From the NCBI GenBank assembly GCA_023386585.1, contig JAEWJM010000025.1, positions 143,125 to 207,124 on the forward strand: DNA of 64,000 nucleotides, in the 5' to 3' direction. This document shows positions 44,267-53,220 of the stretch, piece by piece (position 1 is the first letter of the stretch; each line of letters starts with the position of its first letter). The notes under the pieces were generated by a model. The model had not been told where the DNA came from. It worked only from the letters and a program-made list of their open reading frames with translations, and searched no databases. A program made the position numbers and the translations under genes. The stretch is from Bacteroidota bacterium (GTDB lineage: Bacteria; Bacteroidota; Bacteroidia; Flavobacteriales; Flavobacteriaceae).

Positions 44267-45220
44267 TTAGGCCCAGTCCAGCAGTCGCTGTTCGCCTTCG
44301 ATTTTTTTGATATCGGTAATATCCTGCGACATTTCAATTACGCCACGATAAACCTTGTTCGCGTCGCGTACTGCAAAATAACGAATATATATCAGTCTTT
44401 CCTTGTAATTGATCCAGAAAGAAGCCTCGTTTTTGGTTCCGTTCCGGAATTCTTCGAGGATTTTTAAAACTGTTCCAACGCTTTTCGGTGGATGGCAAAA
44501 TTTGACTTCCCTGCCAATAACTCCGGCGCTCCTCGGAAACACGCGCTCTTCTCCGCGATTGTAAAAAATCACCCGGTCGTTTTCATCCACGTAGGTGAGA
44601 TCCAGCGGCATGGTTCTCAACAGCAGGTTTACCTGGTCAATGGTCATGTAACCCTCGTCAAAATGAGCGGACTTCTCCTGACCAAATGATTCGGTCAAAA
44701 CATCTTCGGTTGCCGATTCTTGCGTCGCCGGAAATTCAGGCGGAGTTTGCGCGAACATCCATCCGATTTCTTCCTCGCCTTTGCGCATTTCGATCCAATC
44801 TTCATCGGTCAAAATCTGCAGCGCGTTGGGAAATAACACGGTTTCTTCGGTTTGCATCAGCCTGAGAATGCCGTTTACAAGAAGCGGCGTATTGACCGCG
44901 ATTTTATCAAGGTTTCGGTTCTTTATATAAAACCGAAGCAGCCGCATTTGATCTCGGAGGTTATCGTGAAACGACCACATCCCTTGGGACGGCCCGTTCC
45001 AACCCCGCTTTTCAAGAAATGGAAAAAGTTGGTTTTCCTTTCGTGCGAACCTTTTCTCGATCGTGGCAAGTTCATTAAAAATATTCGTAAAGCGCAGCAG
45101 GTCGGCTGCGGGATCGGTTTCAGAAATATTCTTTAACAGTGAATTTAGCAGTACGTTTTCCTGGAAGTAATTTGCTACAGGATGGCCTTCGACAATGACC
45201 TTTTCCAAAGTGGTATGCAT
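44267..45220 (-). CDS. Hemerythrin-like plus PAS domain protein (DUF438-like)
   Basis: A 317-residue cytoplasmic protein. An N-terminal helical domain (about 10-160) has hemerythrin-type carboxylate/His positions (ENQLFPFLEKRGW, SFHDNLRDQMR, EETVLFPNAL). A PAS domain follows (about 195-310) with DENDRVIFYNRGEERVFPRS and FCHPPKSVGTVLKILEEF. DUF438/PAS proteins of this type are linked to NO or O2 sensing and Fe-S repair. It shares its anaerobox with divergent scdA and leads the copper operon. Confidence 0.82.
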   Translation of the reverse strand: MHTTLEKVIVEGHPVANYFQENVLLNSLLKNISETDPAADLLRFTNIFNELATIEKRFARKENQLFPFLEKRGWNGPSQGMWSFHDNLRDQMRLLRFYIKNRNLDKIAVNTPLLVNGILRLMQTEETVLFPNALQILTDEDWIEMRKGEEEIGWMFAQTPPEFPATQESATEDVLTESFGQEKSAHFDEGYMTIDQVNLLLRTMPLDLTYVDENDRVIFYNRGEERVFPRSAGVIGREVKFCHPPKSVGTVLKILEEFRNGTKNEASFWINYKERLIYIRYFAVRDANKVYRGVIEMSQDITDIKKIEGEQRLLDWA

Positions 45221-45237
45221 CGCATTTAATTTGAGTG

Positions 45238-45312
45238 CAAAGTAACCGCGAAGGAATTTCTATAACTATGATTAAAGTCATATTTCGAGGGCATTCATTA
45301 TCTATAATATTG
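45238..45312. promoter_or_regulatory. Divergent anaerobox promoters (copper operon and scdA)
   Basis: Box ATGATTAAAGTCAT (45268-45281). On the minus side TTACTTTG (45245-45238) is 22 bp away; on the plus side TAATATTG (45305-45312) is 23 bp away. Each octamer has one mismatch to TAnnTTTG. Confidence 0.72.
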
Positions 45313-45359
45313 CGATGTCTAACAAGACTTTACTTTTTCATTAATAAAAATTTTTTAAA

Positions 45360-46091
45360 ATGACATCATCTGACAACCTCACTATTGGAGAATTTGTAGC
45401 GCACGATTTCCGCACCGCAAGCGTCTTTACGAAATACGGAATTGATTTTTGCTGCCGCGGCCATCGTACGATCGCCGAAGTTTGCGAGAAGAAAAACATC
45501 AACGAAGCACTTTTGCTGGAAGATCTTACCGTTGCAATGCTGACCGAAAATACAAGTGCAATCGATTTCAAATCCTGGCCGATCGACCTGCTAGCCGATT
45601 ATATCGAAAAAAAACACCACCGCTACGTGGAAGCAAAAATTCCGATCCTGCTTCAGTACCTCGACAAATTATGCCGCGCCCACAGCGGAACGCATCCGGA
45701 ATTATTGGAAATCCGCGAACTTTTCGAAGGCTGCGGCCAGGAATTGTCGTTACACATGAAAAAAGAGGAAATCATCCTTTTCCCCTACATCAAGGAGATG
45801 GAAAACGCACGGCGGATGAACACGCAAATGCATGCCATTTCATTCGACACAGTCGATGATCCGATTGCGATGATGATGAGCGAACACGACCATGAAGGCG
45901 TCCGCTTCCGCAGGATAGCTGAACTTTCCAACAATTATACGCCGCCGGCAGACGGTTGCAACACCTACAAGGTTACGTACTCGATGCTGAACGATTTCGA
46001 GAAAGACCTGCACGAGCACATCCATCTTGAAAACAATATTTTGTTTCCACGCGCGAAACAGTTGGAGAAACAGCTTATGAACCTGGTCTAA
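45360..46091 (+). CDS. scdA: Di-iron Fe-S cluster repair protein (RIC)
   Basis: A 243-residue protein: an N-terminal DUF542 domain with IDFCCRGHRTIAEVCEKK and a four-helix hemerythrin-like di-iron domain (about 85-240) with KKHHRYVEAKIP, LSLHMKKEEIILFPYI, EHDHEGVRF and HEHIHLENNILFPRA. The ScdA/YtfE/NorA family repairs Fe-S clusters damaged by NO or oxidants and may release or bind NO. Location next to nor and nos genes fits nitrosative stress. Confidence 0.95.
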   Translation: MTSSDNLTIGEFVAHDFRTASVFTKYGIDFCCRGHRTIAEVCEKKNINEALLLEDLTVAMLTENTSAIDFKSWPIDLLADYIEKKHHRYVEAKIPILLQYLDKLCRAHSGTHPELLEIRELFEGCGQELSLHMKKEEIILFPYIKEMENARRMNTQMHAISFDTVDDPIAMMMSEHDHEGVRFRRIAELSNNYTPPADGCNTYKVTYSMLNDFEKDLHEHIHLENNILFPRAKQLEKQLMNLV

Positions 46092-46108
46092 TCAGTAAAA
46101 TTTCGAAC

Positions 46109-48223
46109 ATGGATAAATTTGTGATCAAAAGAAATGGCGACTACCGCCCGTTTGAAAGCTTTAAAATCCGGGATGCGATCCTGAAAAGTTTCCAAAGCGT
46201 CTCAACCGAATTTGATGAAAGCGTTTTTGATTTGGTTATTTCCGATTTGAACAACGCTACGCGATGCGCGGTTGAAGACATTCAGGACACCATCGAAAAG
46301 GCACTCTACCGGAAAGGCTATTTTGAGGTGATGCGCTCGTTCATGCTTTATCGCCATGTTCGAAAAATGCAGCGCGAGCATGTAAACGGACTCAACGATG
46401 ACACGACGTATGTTGACAGTACGCAAACCATCGAAGAATACGTCAAGCAAACCGACTGGCGCATCAATGCCAACGCAAATACTTCCTATTCGAATGCCGG
46501 CCTGGTGAACAATGTCGCCGGAAAAGTCATCGCGAATTATTGGCTGGATAAAGTCTACTCGAAAGAAGAAGGCTATGCCCATCGAAATGCCGACATTCAC
46601 ATTCACGATCTGGATTGCCTCACCGGATATTGCGCCGGCTGGAGCCTTCGGGTTTTGCTCAACGAAGGATTCAACGGAGTCCGCGGCCGCGTCGAAAGCA
46701 ATCCGCCGTCTCATTTTCGCGAAGCGCTTGGCCAAATGGCAAATTTCCTCGGAATCCTGCAGAGCGAATGGGCTGGTGCGCAGGCGTTCAGTTCGTTCGA
46801 CACGTATCTCGCGCCTTATGTTTTCAAAGACAATTTAAGCTATACCGACGTGCTGAAAGCGGTGCGCGGTTTTGTTTACAATCTCAATGTGCCGGCGCGC
46901 TGGGGACAATCGCCGTTTACGAACATTACTTTGGACTGGATCGTTCCGGACGATTTGAAAGAGCAAATCCCGACCAAAAGAGATCGGCATCTTTTTTCCG
47001 ATATTACCGATGGAAACCTGCTGAAGCGAAGCGCCGAAAGAGGTGTTCTGAACCCGGTCGATTTGCGGTACGAGCACTTTCAAACTGAAATGAACCTCAT
47101 CAATAAGGCGTATTACACCGTGATGACGGAAGGAGATGCCAACGGACAGCCGTTCACATTTCCGATCCCGACGGTAAATATCACCGAAGCATTTGACTGG
47201 AATGGCGAAAATACCGACCTGCTGTTTGAAAATACCGCAAAAATCGGATCGTCGTACTTTCAGAATTTTATCGGAAGCCAATACCAGCTCGACGAAAACG
47301 GCAATAAAGTCGAAAATCCCGAAGCATACAAACCGAACGCCGTCAGAAGCATGTGTTGCCGACTTCAGCTTGACCTCAGGGAATTGCTAAAGCGCGGAAA
47401 CGGCCTGTTCGGCAGCGCTGAAATGACCGGAAGCATCGGCGTTGTTACCATAAACATGGCACGGCTCGGCTACTTGTACAAAGGCGACAAGGCCAGACTT
47501 TACGAGCGAATCGAGGAATTACTGTTGCTATCCAAATCGACGCTCGAAAAGAAAAGACGGTTTGTCCAGGAAATGTACGATCGCGGACTCTATCCATACA
47601 CGAAGCGTTATCTCGGCCATTTCAGGAATCACTTTTCGACAATTGGCGTCAACGGAATGAACGAAATGATCGTGAACTTTTCGAACAACGAAGACGATAT
47701 CACGACCACATCGGGAATCGATTTCGCTGCTGAGATACTGGATTTTATCCGAAACAAAATGAAAGTTTTCCAGGAGGAAACCGGAAACCTTTACAACCTC
47801 GAGGCAACTCCGGCCGAAGGAACAACCTACCGCTTTGCAAAAGAAGACAAAAAGCGTTACGAAGACATTTTACAGGCCGGCCAGGAAAGCAACATCTACT
47901 ATACGAACAGCTCGCAGATTCCGGTGAATTATACCGAAGATCCGTTTCAGGCGCTGCTGCTTCAGGACAAGCTTCAATGCAAATATACCGGCGGAACCGT
48001 GCTGCATCTTTATATGAGCGAGAAGATCAGCTCGCCCGAAGCCTGCAAGCAATTTGTCAAAAAGGTACTGACCAACTTCAGGCTTCCGTATATCACGGTT
48101 ACGCCAGTGTTCAGCGTTTGCCCAAAACACGGCTATCTTAATGGCGAACACGAATTTTGCCCGAAATGCGACGACGAAATCATCGAAAACCAAAAACCCG
48201 AACTATATGAAGACATCCGTTAG
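46109..48223 (+). CDS. nrdD: Anaerobic ribonucleoside-triphosphate reductase, main chain without glycyl-radical tail
   Basis: A 704-residue class III reductase that makes dNTPs without oxygen. The ATP-cone (about 3-95, KFVIKRNGDYRPFESFKIRD) is followed by the ten-stranded catalytic barrel with the cysteine segment RSMCCRLQLDLRELLKRGNG. The zinc-site CPKHG (Cys671) and CPKC (Cys684, Cys687) come at the end. The chain stops 17 residues after the last cysteine, before the RVxGY glycyl-radical motif that normally follows. That motif is in the overlapping small gene at 48207. The shortened C-terminus is seen directly; that the two polypeptides work together is inferred. Confidence 0.93.
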   Translation: MDKFVIKRNGDYRPFESFKIRDAILKSFQSVSTEFDESVFDLVISDLNNATRCAVEDIQDTIEKALYRKGYFEVMRSFMLYRHVRKMQREHVNGLNDDTTYVDSTQTIEEYVKQTDWRINANANTSYSNAGLVNNVAGKVIANYWLDKVYSKEEGYAHRNADIHIHDLDCLTGYCAGWSLRVLLNEGFNGVRGRVESNPPSHFREALGQMANFLGILQSEWAGAQAFSSFDTYLAPYVFKDNLSYTDVLKAVRGFVYNLNVPARWGQSPFTNITLDWIVPDDLKEQIPTKRDRHLFSDITDGNLLKRSAERGVLNPVDLRYEHFQTEMNLINKAYYTVMTEGDANGQPFTFPIPTVNITEAFDWNGENTDLLFENTAKIGSSYFQNFIGSQYQLDENGNKVENPEAYKPNAVRSMCCRLQLDLRELLKRGNGLFGSAEMTGSIGVVTINMARLGYLYKGDKARLYERIEELLLLSKSTLEKKRRFVQEMYDRGLYPYTKRYLGHFRNHFSTIGVNGMNEMIVNFSNNEDDITTTSGIDFAAEILDFIRNKMKVFQEETGNLYNLEATPAEGTTYRFAKEDKKRYEDILQAGQESNIYYTNSSQIPVNYTEDPFQALLLQDKLQCKYTGGTVLHLYMSEKISSPEACKQFVKKVLTNFRLPYITVTPVFSVCPKHGYLNGEHEFCPKCDDEIIENQKPELYEDIR

Positions 48224-48374
48224 TACTTTCCTCGAAGAGCATCCAACATTGCGCACAAAATGCCTGGTCTATACCAGGGTAATGGGCTACCATCGGCCGG
48301 TGGAAAGCTTTAACATCGGAAAAAAAGGTGAACACAAGCAACGTACCCATTTCACCGAAAGCAAGTGCCGGTAA
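48207..48374 (+). CDS. Stand-alone glycyl-radical domain of the class III ribonucleotide reductase
   Basis: A 55-residue protein in the +1 frame relative to nrdD, overlapping its end by 17 bases. It contains CLVYTRVMGYHRPVESFNIG followed by KKGEHKQRTHF, which matches the C-terminal RVxGYxRPVxxWNxGKxxEFxxR region of full-length NrdD; Gly27 would carry the radical. Eighteen residues precede Cys19 (MKTSVSTFLEEHPTLRTK), more than a simple frameshift would need, so it appears to have its own N-terminus. Likely works in trans with NrdD and NrdG, like the spare domain GrcA does for pyruvate formate-lyase. Confidence 0.75.
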   Translation: MKTSVSTFLEEHPTLRTKCLVYTRVMGYHRPVESFNIGKKGEHKQRTHFTESKCR

Positions 48375-49044
48375 GCCAATTTACAGCATAACGCCATTTA
48401 CTTTACTGGATTATCCGCAACGTTCAGCCTGCATTTTCTGGTTCGCAGGCTGCAACATGCGGTGCAGTTACTGTTACAATCCTGAGATCGTTTTCGGAAA
48501 AGGAAAATTGTCGATCGATGATGCGCTTGCCTTCCTCAAAACGCGCAAAGGCTTGCTCGATGCGGTTGTTTTCAGCGGTGGCGAATGTTTGCTGCACAAG
48601 GGCATCATTCCATTGGCGAATTCAATCCGCGAAATGGGCTTTTTGATTAAAGTCGACACCAACGGCTCGCGTCCCGGCGTACTTCAGCAACTGATCGAAA
48701 GCAAGCTTGTCAATTATGTTGCGCTCGATTTCAAAGCGTTGCCGGCAAATTTCAGCGCAATCACAAGGTCGAATCTGTTTGCGCCATTTACAAAATCGCT
48801 GCAATTGCTCATCGATAATGACATTCCTTATGAGGTGAGAACGACAATCCATTCAGAGCTTATCGGCAATGATGAAGTTCGAAAAATGGCGATATGGCTG
48901 CAGCAAATGGGCCATCAGGGCAATTATTACCTTCAGCATTATCGAAACGGTGTCGACACTATTGAAGAACTTCCGTATTCGATGCGCAATTCATACATCC
49001 AGAATGACGCGGTTGAAAATATAAACCTGGTTATTCGAGGTTAA
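48328..49044 (+). CDS. nrdG: NrdG, radical-SAM activase of class III ribonucleotide reductase
   Basis: A 238-residue radical-SAM protein with the cluster motif at Cys42, Cys46, Cys49 (FAGCNMRCSYCYNPE), a GGE motif (VVFSGGECLLH) and KVDTNGSRP. It generates the glycyl radical on the reductase. The only plausible start upstream of the motif is GTG 48328, which overlaps the small glycyl-radical gene by 47 bases, so the three genes nest together. No further operon gene follows before the next anaerobox. Confidence 0.9.
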   Translation: MNTSNVPISPKASAGKPIYSITPFTLLDYPQRSACIFWFAGCNMRCSYCYNPEIVFGKGKLSIDDALAFLKTRKGLLDAVVFSGGECLLHKGIIPLANSIREMGFLIKVDTNGSRPGVLQQLIESKLVNYVALDFKALPANFSAITRSNLFAPFTKSLQLLIDNDIPYEVRTTIHSELIGNDEVRKMAIWLQQMGHQGNYYLQHYRNGVDTIEELPYSMRNSYIQNDAVENINLVIRG

Positions 49045-49076
49045 AACAGCACAGAAGAAAAACGGTTCGTGACCGA

Positions 49077-49120
49077 GTGATGTAGGTCATATTTTATCAG
49101 TCGGCGCTGATATAATTTTG
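49077..49120 (+). promoter_or_regulatory. Anaerobox promoter of the CoA-transferase/hemN operon
   Basis: Box GTGATGTAGGTCAT (49077-49090), 22 bp, then TAATTTTG (49113-49120). The ATG at 49137 is only about 10 bases after the predicted transcript start. Confidence 0.8.
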
Positions 49121-49136
49121 TCAAAAAATAATTGAC

Positions 49137-50432
49137 ATGATTCGTTGCAATACCCCCGAAGAAGCTGTAAACATAATTCAATCCCACACCCGAGTATATA
49201 TCCAGGCTGCCGCCGCCGCGCCTGCACTGCTGATCAAAGCCTTAAGCAATCGGTTCGATGAACTAAAAAATGTTGAGATCTGCCACCTGCACACCGAAGG
49301 CGATGCACCTTATGCAAATCCGGCCTACGCCGATGCTTTTCACGTAAATTCTTTCTTTATCGGAAAAAATGTAAGGCACACGCTTACGGCGGGAAATGGC
49401 TCTTACACGCCGGTTTTTCTTAGCGAACTTCCCAACCTTTTCCGTAAAAAAGTCATCGCGCTCGATTATGCGCTGATTCACGTCTCAGCTCCCGACAGCC
49501 ACGGCTATTGCTCTTTGGGAGTTTCAGTCGAGGCTACTTTGGCGGCCATCCAAAACGCAAAAGTTGTTATTGCGCAAGTAAATCCGCAGATGCCGCGAAC
49601 CTTCGGTGACGGAATCATCCATATTGACGATATCGATTACACTTTGGATGTCAACATGCCGATTTTCACCAAGGAAATTGAGCCTGTTACAGAAATTGAA
49701 AATAAAATCGGGCAGCATATCGCATCGCTCATCGAAGACCGCAGTACGCTGCAGATGGGAATCGGTTCCATTCCGAATGCCGCTTTGAAAAACCTTTCCA
49801 ATCATAAAGATCTTGGACTCCATACCGAAATGTTTTCCGATGGCGTGATCGACCTTATAGAAAACGGCGTCATCAACTGCAAGCACAAAGGAACGAACAA
49901 AGGCCGTGCGCTGGCGACATTCCTCTTCGGGTCGCAAAGGCTGTATGACTTTGTCAATGACAATCCATTTATTGAAATGCGCGAATCGTCGTACGTAAAT
50001 GACACCGCGATCATCAGGCGCAATCCAAGAATGATTGCCATAAATTCGGCGATCGAGATCGATGTCACCGGGCAGGTTTGTGCCGATTCCATAGGTGCGA
50101 AAATGTACTCCGGCGTTGGCGGACAAATGGATTTCATCCGTGGCGCAGCGCTAAGCGAAGGCGGAAAAGCGATTATTGCACTTCCATCGGTTACCAAAAA
50201 AGGCGAAAGCCGCATTGTTCCGTTTTTGAAAAAAGGAGCCGGCGTAGTCACCACGCGTTCTCACGCACAATACATCATCACCGAAAACGGAATCGCCGAC
50301 CTGTATGGAAAGTCATTAAAACAACGTGCAAAGGCGATGGTTGATATCACGCACCGCGACCATCAGGAAGCAATCGAAAGAAAATATTATGAACTTTTAA
50401 CCGGCACTGCGACAACGCCAGTGCTTTGTTAA
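49137..50432 (+). CDS. Acetyl-CoA hydrolase/CoA-transferase family enzyme
   Basis: A 431-residue enzyme of the Cat1/4-hydroxybutyrate CoA-transferase family with two similar halves. LQMGIGSIPNAAL and GLHTEMFSDGVIDLIENG form the active-site region (a Glu forms the acyl-CoA thioester intermediate), and GGQMDFIRGA lies near residue 325. It could exchange CoA between acetate, succinate, butyrate or 4-hydroxybutyrate; the acceptor cannot be told. Under low oxygen it may help recover energy from acyl-CoA. It is followed after 20 bases by hemN. Confidence 0.85.
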   Translation: MIRCNTPEEAVNIIQSHTRVYIQAAAAAPALLIKALSNRFDELKNVEICHLHTEGDAPYANPAYADAFHVNSFFIGKNVRHTLTAGNGSYTPVFLSELPNLFRKKVIALDYALIHVSAPDSHGYCSLGVSVEATLAAIQNAKVVIAQVNPQMPRTFGDGIIHIDDIDYTLDVNMPIFTKEIEPVTEIENKIGQHIASLIEDRSTLQMGIGSIPNAALKNLSNHKDLGLHTEMFSDGVIDLIENGVINCKHKGTNKGRALATFLFGSQRLYDFVNDNPFIEMRESSYVNDTAIIRRNPRMIAINSAIEIDVTGQVCADSIGAKMYSGVGGQMDFIRGAALSEGGKAIIALPSVTKKGESRIVPFLKKGAGVVTTRSHAQYIITENGIADLYGKSLKQRAKAMVDITHRDHQEAIERKYYELLTGTATTPVLC

Positions 50433-50452
50433 GCGATTAAACGACGCAAGAA

Positions 50453-51811
50453 ATGGACAATAAATTAATTCAAAAGTATAACGTGCCCGGGCCAAGATAT
50501 ACCAGTTATCCAACTGTTCCGTATTGGGATAGCATTTTCGACACGAACGAATGGGAAAATTCTTTCCGCGCCGCTTATGGCGAGAATCGGGAATTAGGGT
50601 TGAGCCTTTACATTCATCTTCCGTTTTGTGAAAGCCTGTGCACCTTCTGCGGATGCCATAAAAGAATTACCAAAAACCACCAACTTGAAGATCCGTATAT
50701 TGCGGCCGTACTTAAGGAATGGGTCCTGTATCTGAATCTTTTTGGCGAAAAGCCGCTGATTAAGGAAATCCATCTTGGCGGCGGAACTCCCACATTCTTC
50801 TCGCCCCAAAATCTCGAGGCGTTGATCAACGGAATCCGCGAGAATGCAACATTCGCCGACGATTGCGAGATGAGCTTTGAAGGCCATCCAAACAACACAA
50901 CCAAAGAACATCTTCTCACATTGTACGGCCTCGGATTTAGACGGGTCAGCTTTGGCGTTCAGGATTATTCAGCTACTGTCCAGAAAGCGATCAACCGAAT
51001 CCAGCCCTACGAAAACGTCGCAAGAGTGACGAACTGGGCGAAAGAAATTGGTTATACTTCGATTGGCCACGACCTGATTTTCGGACTGCCATTCCAGAAG
51101 ATTGAGGATGTTGTTGATACGATCGAAAAAACCAAAACCCTACTTCCTGGTCGCATTGCGTTCTACAGTTATGCGCACGTTCCGTGGATAAAGGGCAACG
51201 GCCAACGCGGATTTAAAGATGAAGACATTCCGAAAGACAACGAGAAGAGAATCCTTTATGAAGTCGGCAAAAAGCTTCTCGAATTGAACGGTTATGAAGA
51301 AATCGGCATGGATCATTTTGCGCTGAAGACCGATCAACTATACCAAGCCGCTGTTTCGGGCGAACTGCATCGGAATTTCATGGGCTATACCACTTCGCAT
51401 ACAAAAATGATGATCGGTCTCGGAATTTCGGCAATCGGTGACAGCTGGTATGGTTTTGCGCAAAATGAAAAAAAACTCGAAGATTACTATTCACGACTCG
51501 CCGCGAACGAGCTGCCGGTCTTTAAAGGACATAATCTGACGAAAGAAGACGTCGTGATTCGCCAGCACATCCAAAATTTGATGTGTCGCTTTGAAACTTC
51601 CTGGGAAAATTCAGCCGCTTACTTCAATGAAATCCAGGAAGTACTCGCTCAGCTTGAAGAAATGGAAAGCGACGGACTCCTTAAAATCGAATCTAACGGA
51701 ATTAAAGTCACCCATGCCGGCAAATCGTTTATCCGTAACATCTGCATGGCTTTCGACCTTAGGTTAAAACGGAATGCTCCGCAAACACAGTTGTTTTCAA
51801 TGACCGTATAA
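50453..51811 (+). CDS. hemN: Oxygen-independent coproporphyrinogen III oxidase
   Basis: A 452-residue radical-SAM enzyme with YIHLPFCESLCTFCGCHK, the CxxxCxxC plus extra Cys motif of true HemN, followed by HLGGGTPTFF and GVQDYSATVQKAINRIQPYE. It decarboxylates coproporphyrinogen III without O2 for haem synthesis, which the cytochromes of this region need. Length is normal for true HemN (about 450). It is second in the anaerobox-driven CoA-transferase operon. Confidence 0.95.
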   Translation: MDNKLIQKYNVPGPRYTSYPTVPYWDSIFDTNEWENSFRAAYGENRELGLSLYIHLPFCESLCTFCGCHKRITKNHQLEDPYIAAVLKEWVLYLNLFGEKPLIKEIHLGGGTPTFFSPQNLEALINGIRENATFADDCEMSFEGHPNNTTKEHLLTLYGLGFRRVSFGVQDYSATVQKAINRIQPYENVARVTNWAKEIGYTSIGHDLIFGLPFQKIEDVVDTIEKTKTLLPGRIAFYSYAHVPWIKGNGQRGFKDEDIPKDNEKRILYEVGKKLLELNGYEEIGMDHFALKTDQLYQAAVSGELHRNFMGYTTSHTKMMIGLGISAIGDSWYGFAQNEKKLEDYYSRLAANELPVFKGHNLTKEDVVIRQHIQNLMCRFETSWENSAAYFNEIQEVLAQLEEMESDGLLKIESNGIKVTHAGKSFIRNICMAFDLRLKRNAPQTQLFSMTV

Positions 51812-51823
51812 TCCTGGTTTCGT

Positions 51824-51867
51824 GTGACCGACATCATTTTTTGTGGCGTATTGCCTCCTTATATTTG
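51824..51867 (+). promoter_or_regulatory. Anaerobox promoter of the lipoprotein/ATP-cone-nuclease/beta-CASP operon
   Basis: Box GTGACCGACATCAT (51824-51837), 22 bp, then TATATTTG (51860-51867), a full TAnnTTTG match. Confidence 0.8.
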
Positions 51868-51904
51868 ATTGACGAATTCAGATTTATAACAAAAATTACG
51901 CGTC

Positions 51905-52387
51905 ATGAAATTTACTTCAGCAAACAGTATCGGTTCGCTTTTCATCGTCCTGTTGATGATGATTACGTGCACAAAGGACAAAGACGAAACCTATGACGAT
52001 GAAAGCCAGAACGAGATTGAACGTACTTTCGAACTCTCGGAAGGCGAATTGCAGGCTTTCGCTGTAGCCGATTGGAATAAGTTCCGGAAACAGGCAACAG
52101 CATTGCTCAATATCACCGAGACCAATCTCAAAACACTGAACTTCCGGACAGTGAATGCAGGTGCGACCAAAAAGGCTTCCCTCGAAAGCGCCTACAAATC
52201 GTATTCTCGGAAATATGAAAGCCTGAAACAAACTCTGGAAAGGCAGAGTGCAATCTTTAAAGACCAAAGCATGAATTTAGATCAGTCGATGATCAAAAAA
52301 AATGCACAGTTTAAAGAGCAATATATCCAAGACCTGAAGCAGCTGAACATCAAGCTCGAACACACTATCGACAGTAGCTTCCAGTAA
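51905..52387 (+). CDS. Small lipoprotein with coiled-coil body, unknown
   Basis: A 160-residue protein. The N-terminal IGSLFIVLLMMITCTKDKDE looks like a lipoprotein signal with Cys after ILT-type residues. An acidic segment and a long, helical, Lys/Gln-rich body follow (about 75-155), probably coiled coil. No family recognised. It overlaps the next gene by one base. Confidence 0.65.
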   Translation: MKFTSANSIGSLFIVLLMMITCTKDKDETYDDESQNEIERTFELSEGELQAFAVADWNKFRKQATALLNITETNLKTLNFRTVNAGATKKASLESAYKSYSRKYESLKQTLERQSAIFKDQSMNLDQSMIKKNAQFKEQYIQDLKQLNIKLEHTIDSSFQ

Positions 52388-53220
52388 TGAAGATCATAAA
52401 GCACTCCGGTGACATTGTCGACTTCAACAGGGAAAAGCTTCGCCAGTCGCTTTTGAAATCGGGTGCGGGAGAAGGTGCCGTTGCGGAAACCATCGCAACC
52501 ATTGAAAAAGTACTTTACAATGGCATTCCAACCCACAAAATCTACAAGCTTGCATTCGCCCTGCTGAAAAAAATATCGAATTCACATGCGGCACGGTATA
52601 ATTTGCGCGCCGCCATACAGCAGTTAGGGCCGGCCGGTTTCTTTTTTGAAAAATATATCGGGCGGCTGTTCACATCCGAAGGATATCAGGCGATTACCAA
52701 TCTTACATTGCAGGGAAAATGCGTTTCGCACGAAGTTGACGTTGCCACCAGAAAGGACGGTTCGATTGGAATGATCGAATGTAAATTCCACGCCGGGCGC
52801 GAGGCAAATTCCGATGTGAAAGTTCCGATGTACATACTTTCGAGGTATAACGACCTGAAGGACAAATTGCACAGCATCTTTTCGAATGACGATAAAATCG
52901 ATAGCTGTGCGATTGCAACCAATAATCGTTTTACTTCGGATGCGATCGCTTTTGCTACCTGTTCCGGTTTGGAATTACTGAGCTGGGACTATCCGTTCGG
53001 AAAAGGGCTTAAAGATAAAATCGACAGCGGCCAACTGTACCCATTAACCTGCATGACAACCTTGCCGGCGGTCGAAAAAGAAAAACTACTGCAGCTCGAC
53101 CTGCTTTTGGCGAGCGACCTGATCAACAATTCAAAGGCGCTGGCAAAAATTGGCCTGAGCGATAACAGGATAAAAAACGTCTTAAAGGAAGCTTCACAAC
53201 TTTGTAATCTATTGGTATGA
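52387..53220 (+). CDS. ATP-cone domain fused to a PD-(D/E)XK nuclease-like domain
   Basis: A 277-residue cytoplasmic protein. The first ~90 residues are an ATP-cone (IIKHSGDIVDFNREKLRQSL), a nucleotide-sensing module known from ribonucleotide reductases and NrdR. Residues about 85-180 look like an Mrr/restriction-type nuclease: Glu88 in FFFEKYIGRLF, then Asp118 (HEVDVATRK) and Glu131-Cys-Lys133 (IGMIECKFH), the D-(n)-ExK signature. It lies between a lipoprotein gene and a beta-CASP gene with overlaps on both sides. dATP/ATP-controlled nucleic-acid cleavage is an inference. Confidence 0.78.
   Translation: MKIIKHSGDIVDFNREKLRQSLLKSGAGEGAVAETIATIEKVLYNGIPTHKIYKLAFALLKKISNSHAARYNLRAAIQQLGPAGFFFEKYIGRLFTSEGYQAITNLTLQGKCVSHEVDVATRKDGSIGMIECKFHAGREANSDVKVPMYILSRYNDLKDKLHSIFSNDDKIDSCAIATNNRFTSDAIAFATCSGLELLSWDYPFGKGLKDKIDSGQLYPLTCMTTLPAVEKEKLLQLDLLLASDLINNSKALAKIGLSDNRIKNVLKEASQLCNLLV

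Noticed and set aside
44263..44337. N-terminal extension of the 122-residue Cys protein
   Set aside because: It overlaps the conserved end of the hemerythrin-PAS gene in another frame; the ATG at 44262 gives a clean helix at the start.
48141..48206. Upstream extension of the small glycyl-radical frame
   Set aside because: It lies within nrdD in another frame and adds non-conserved residues; the ATG at 48207 fits better.
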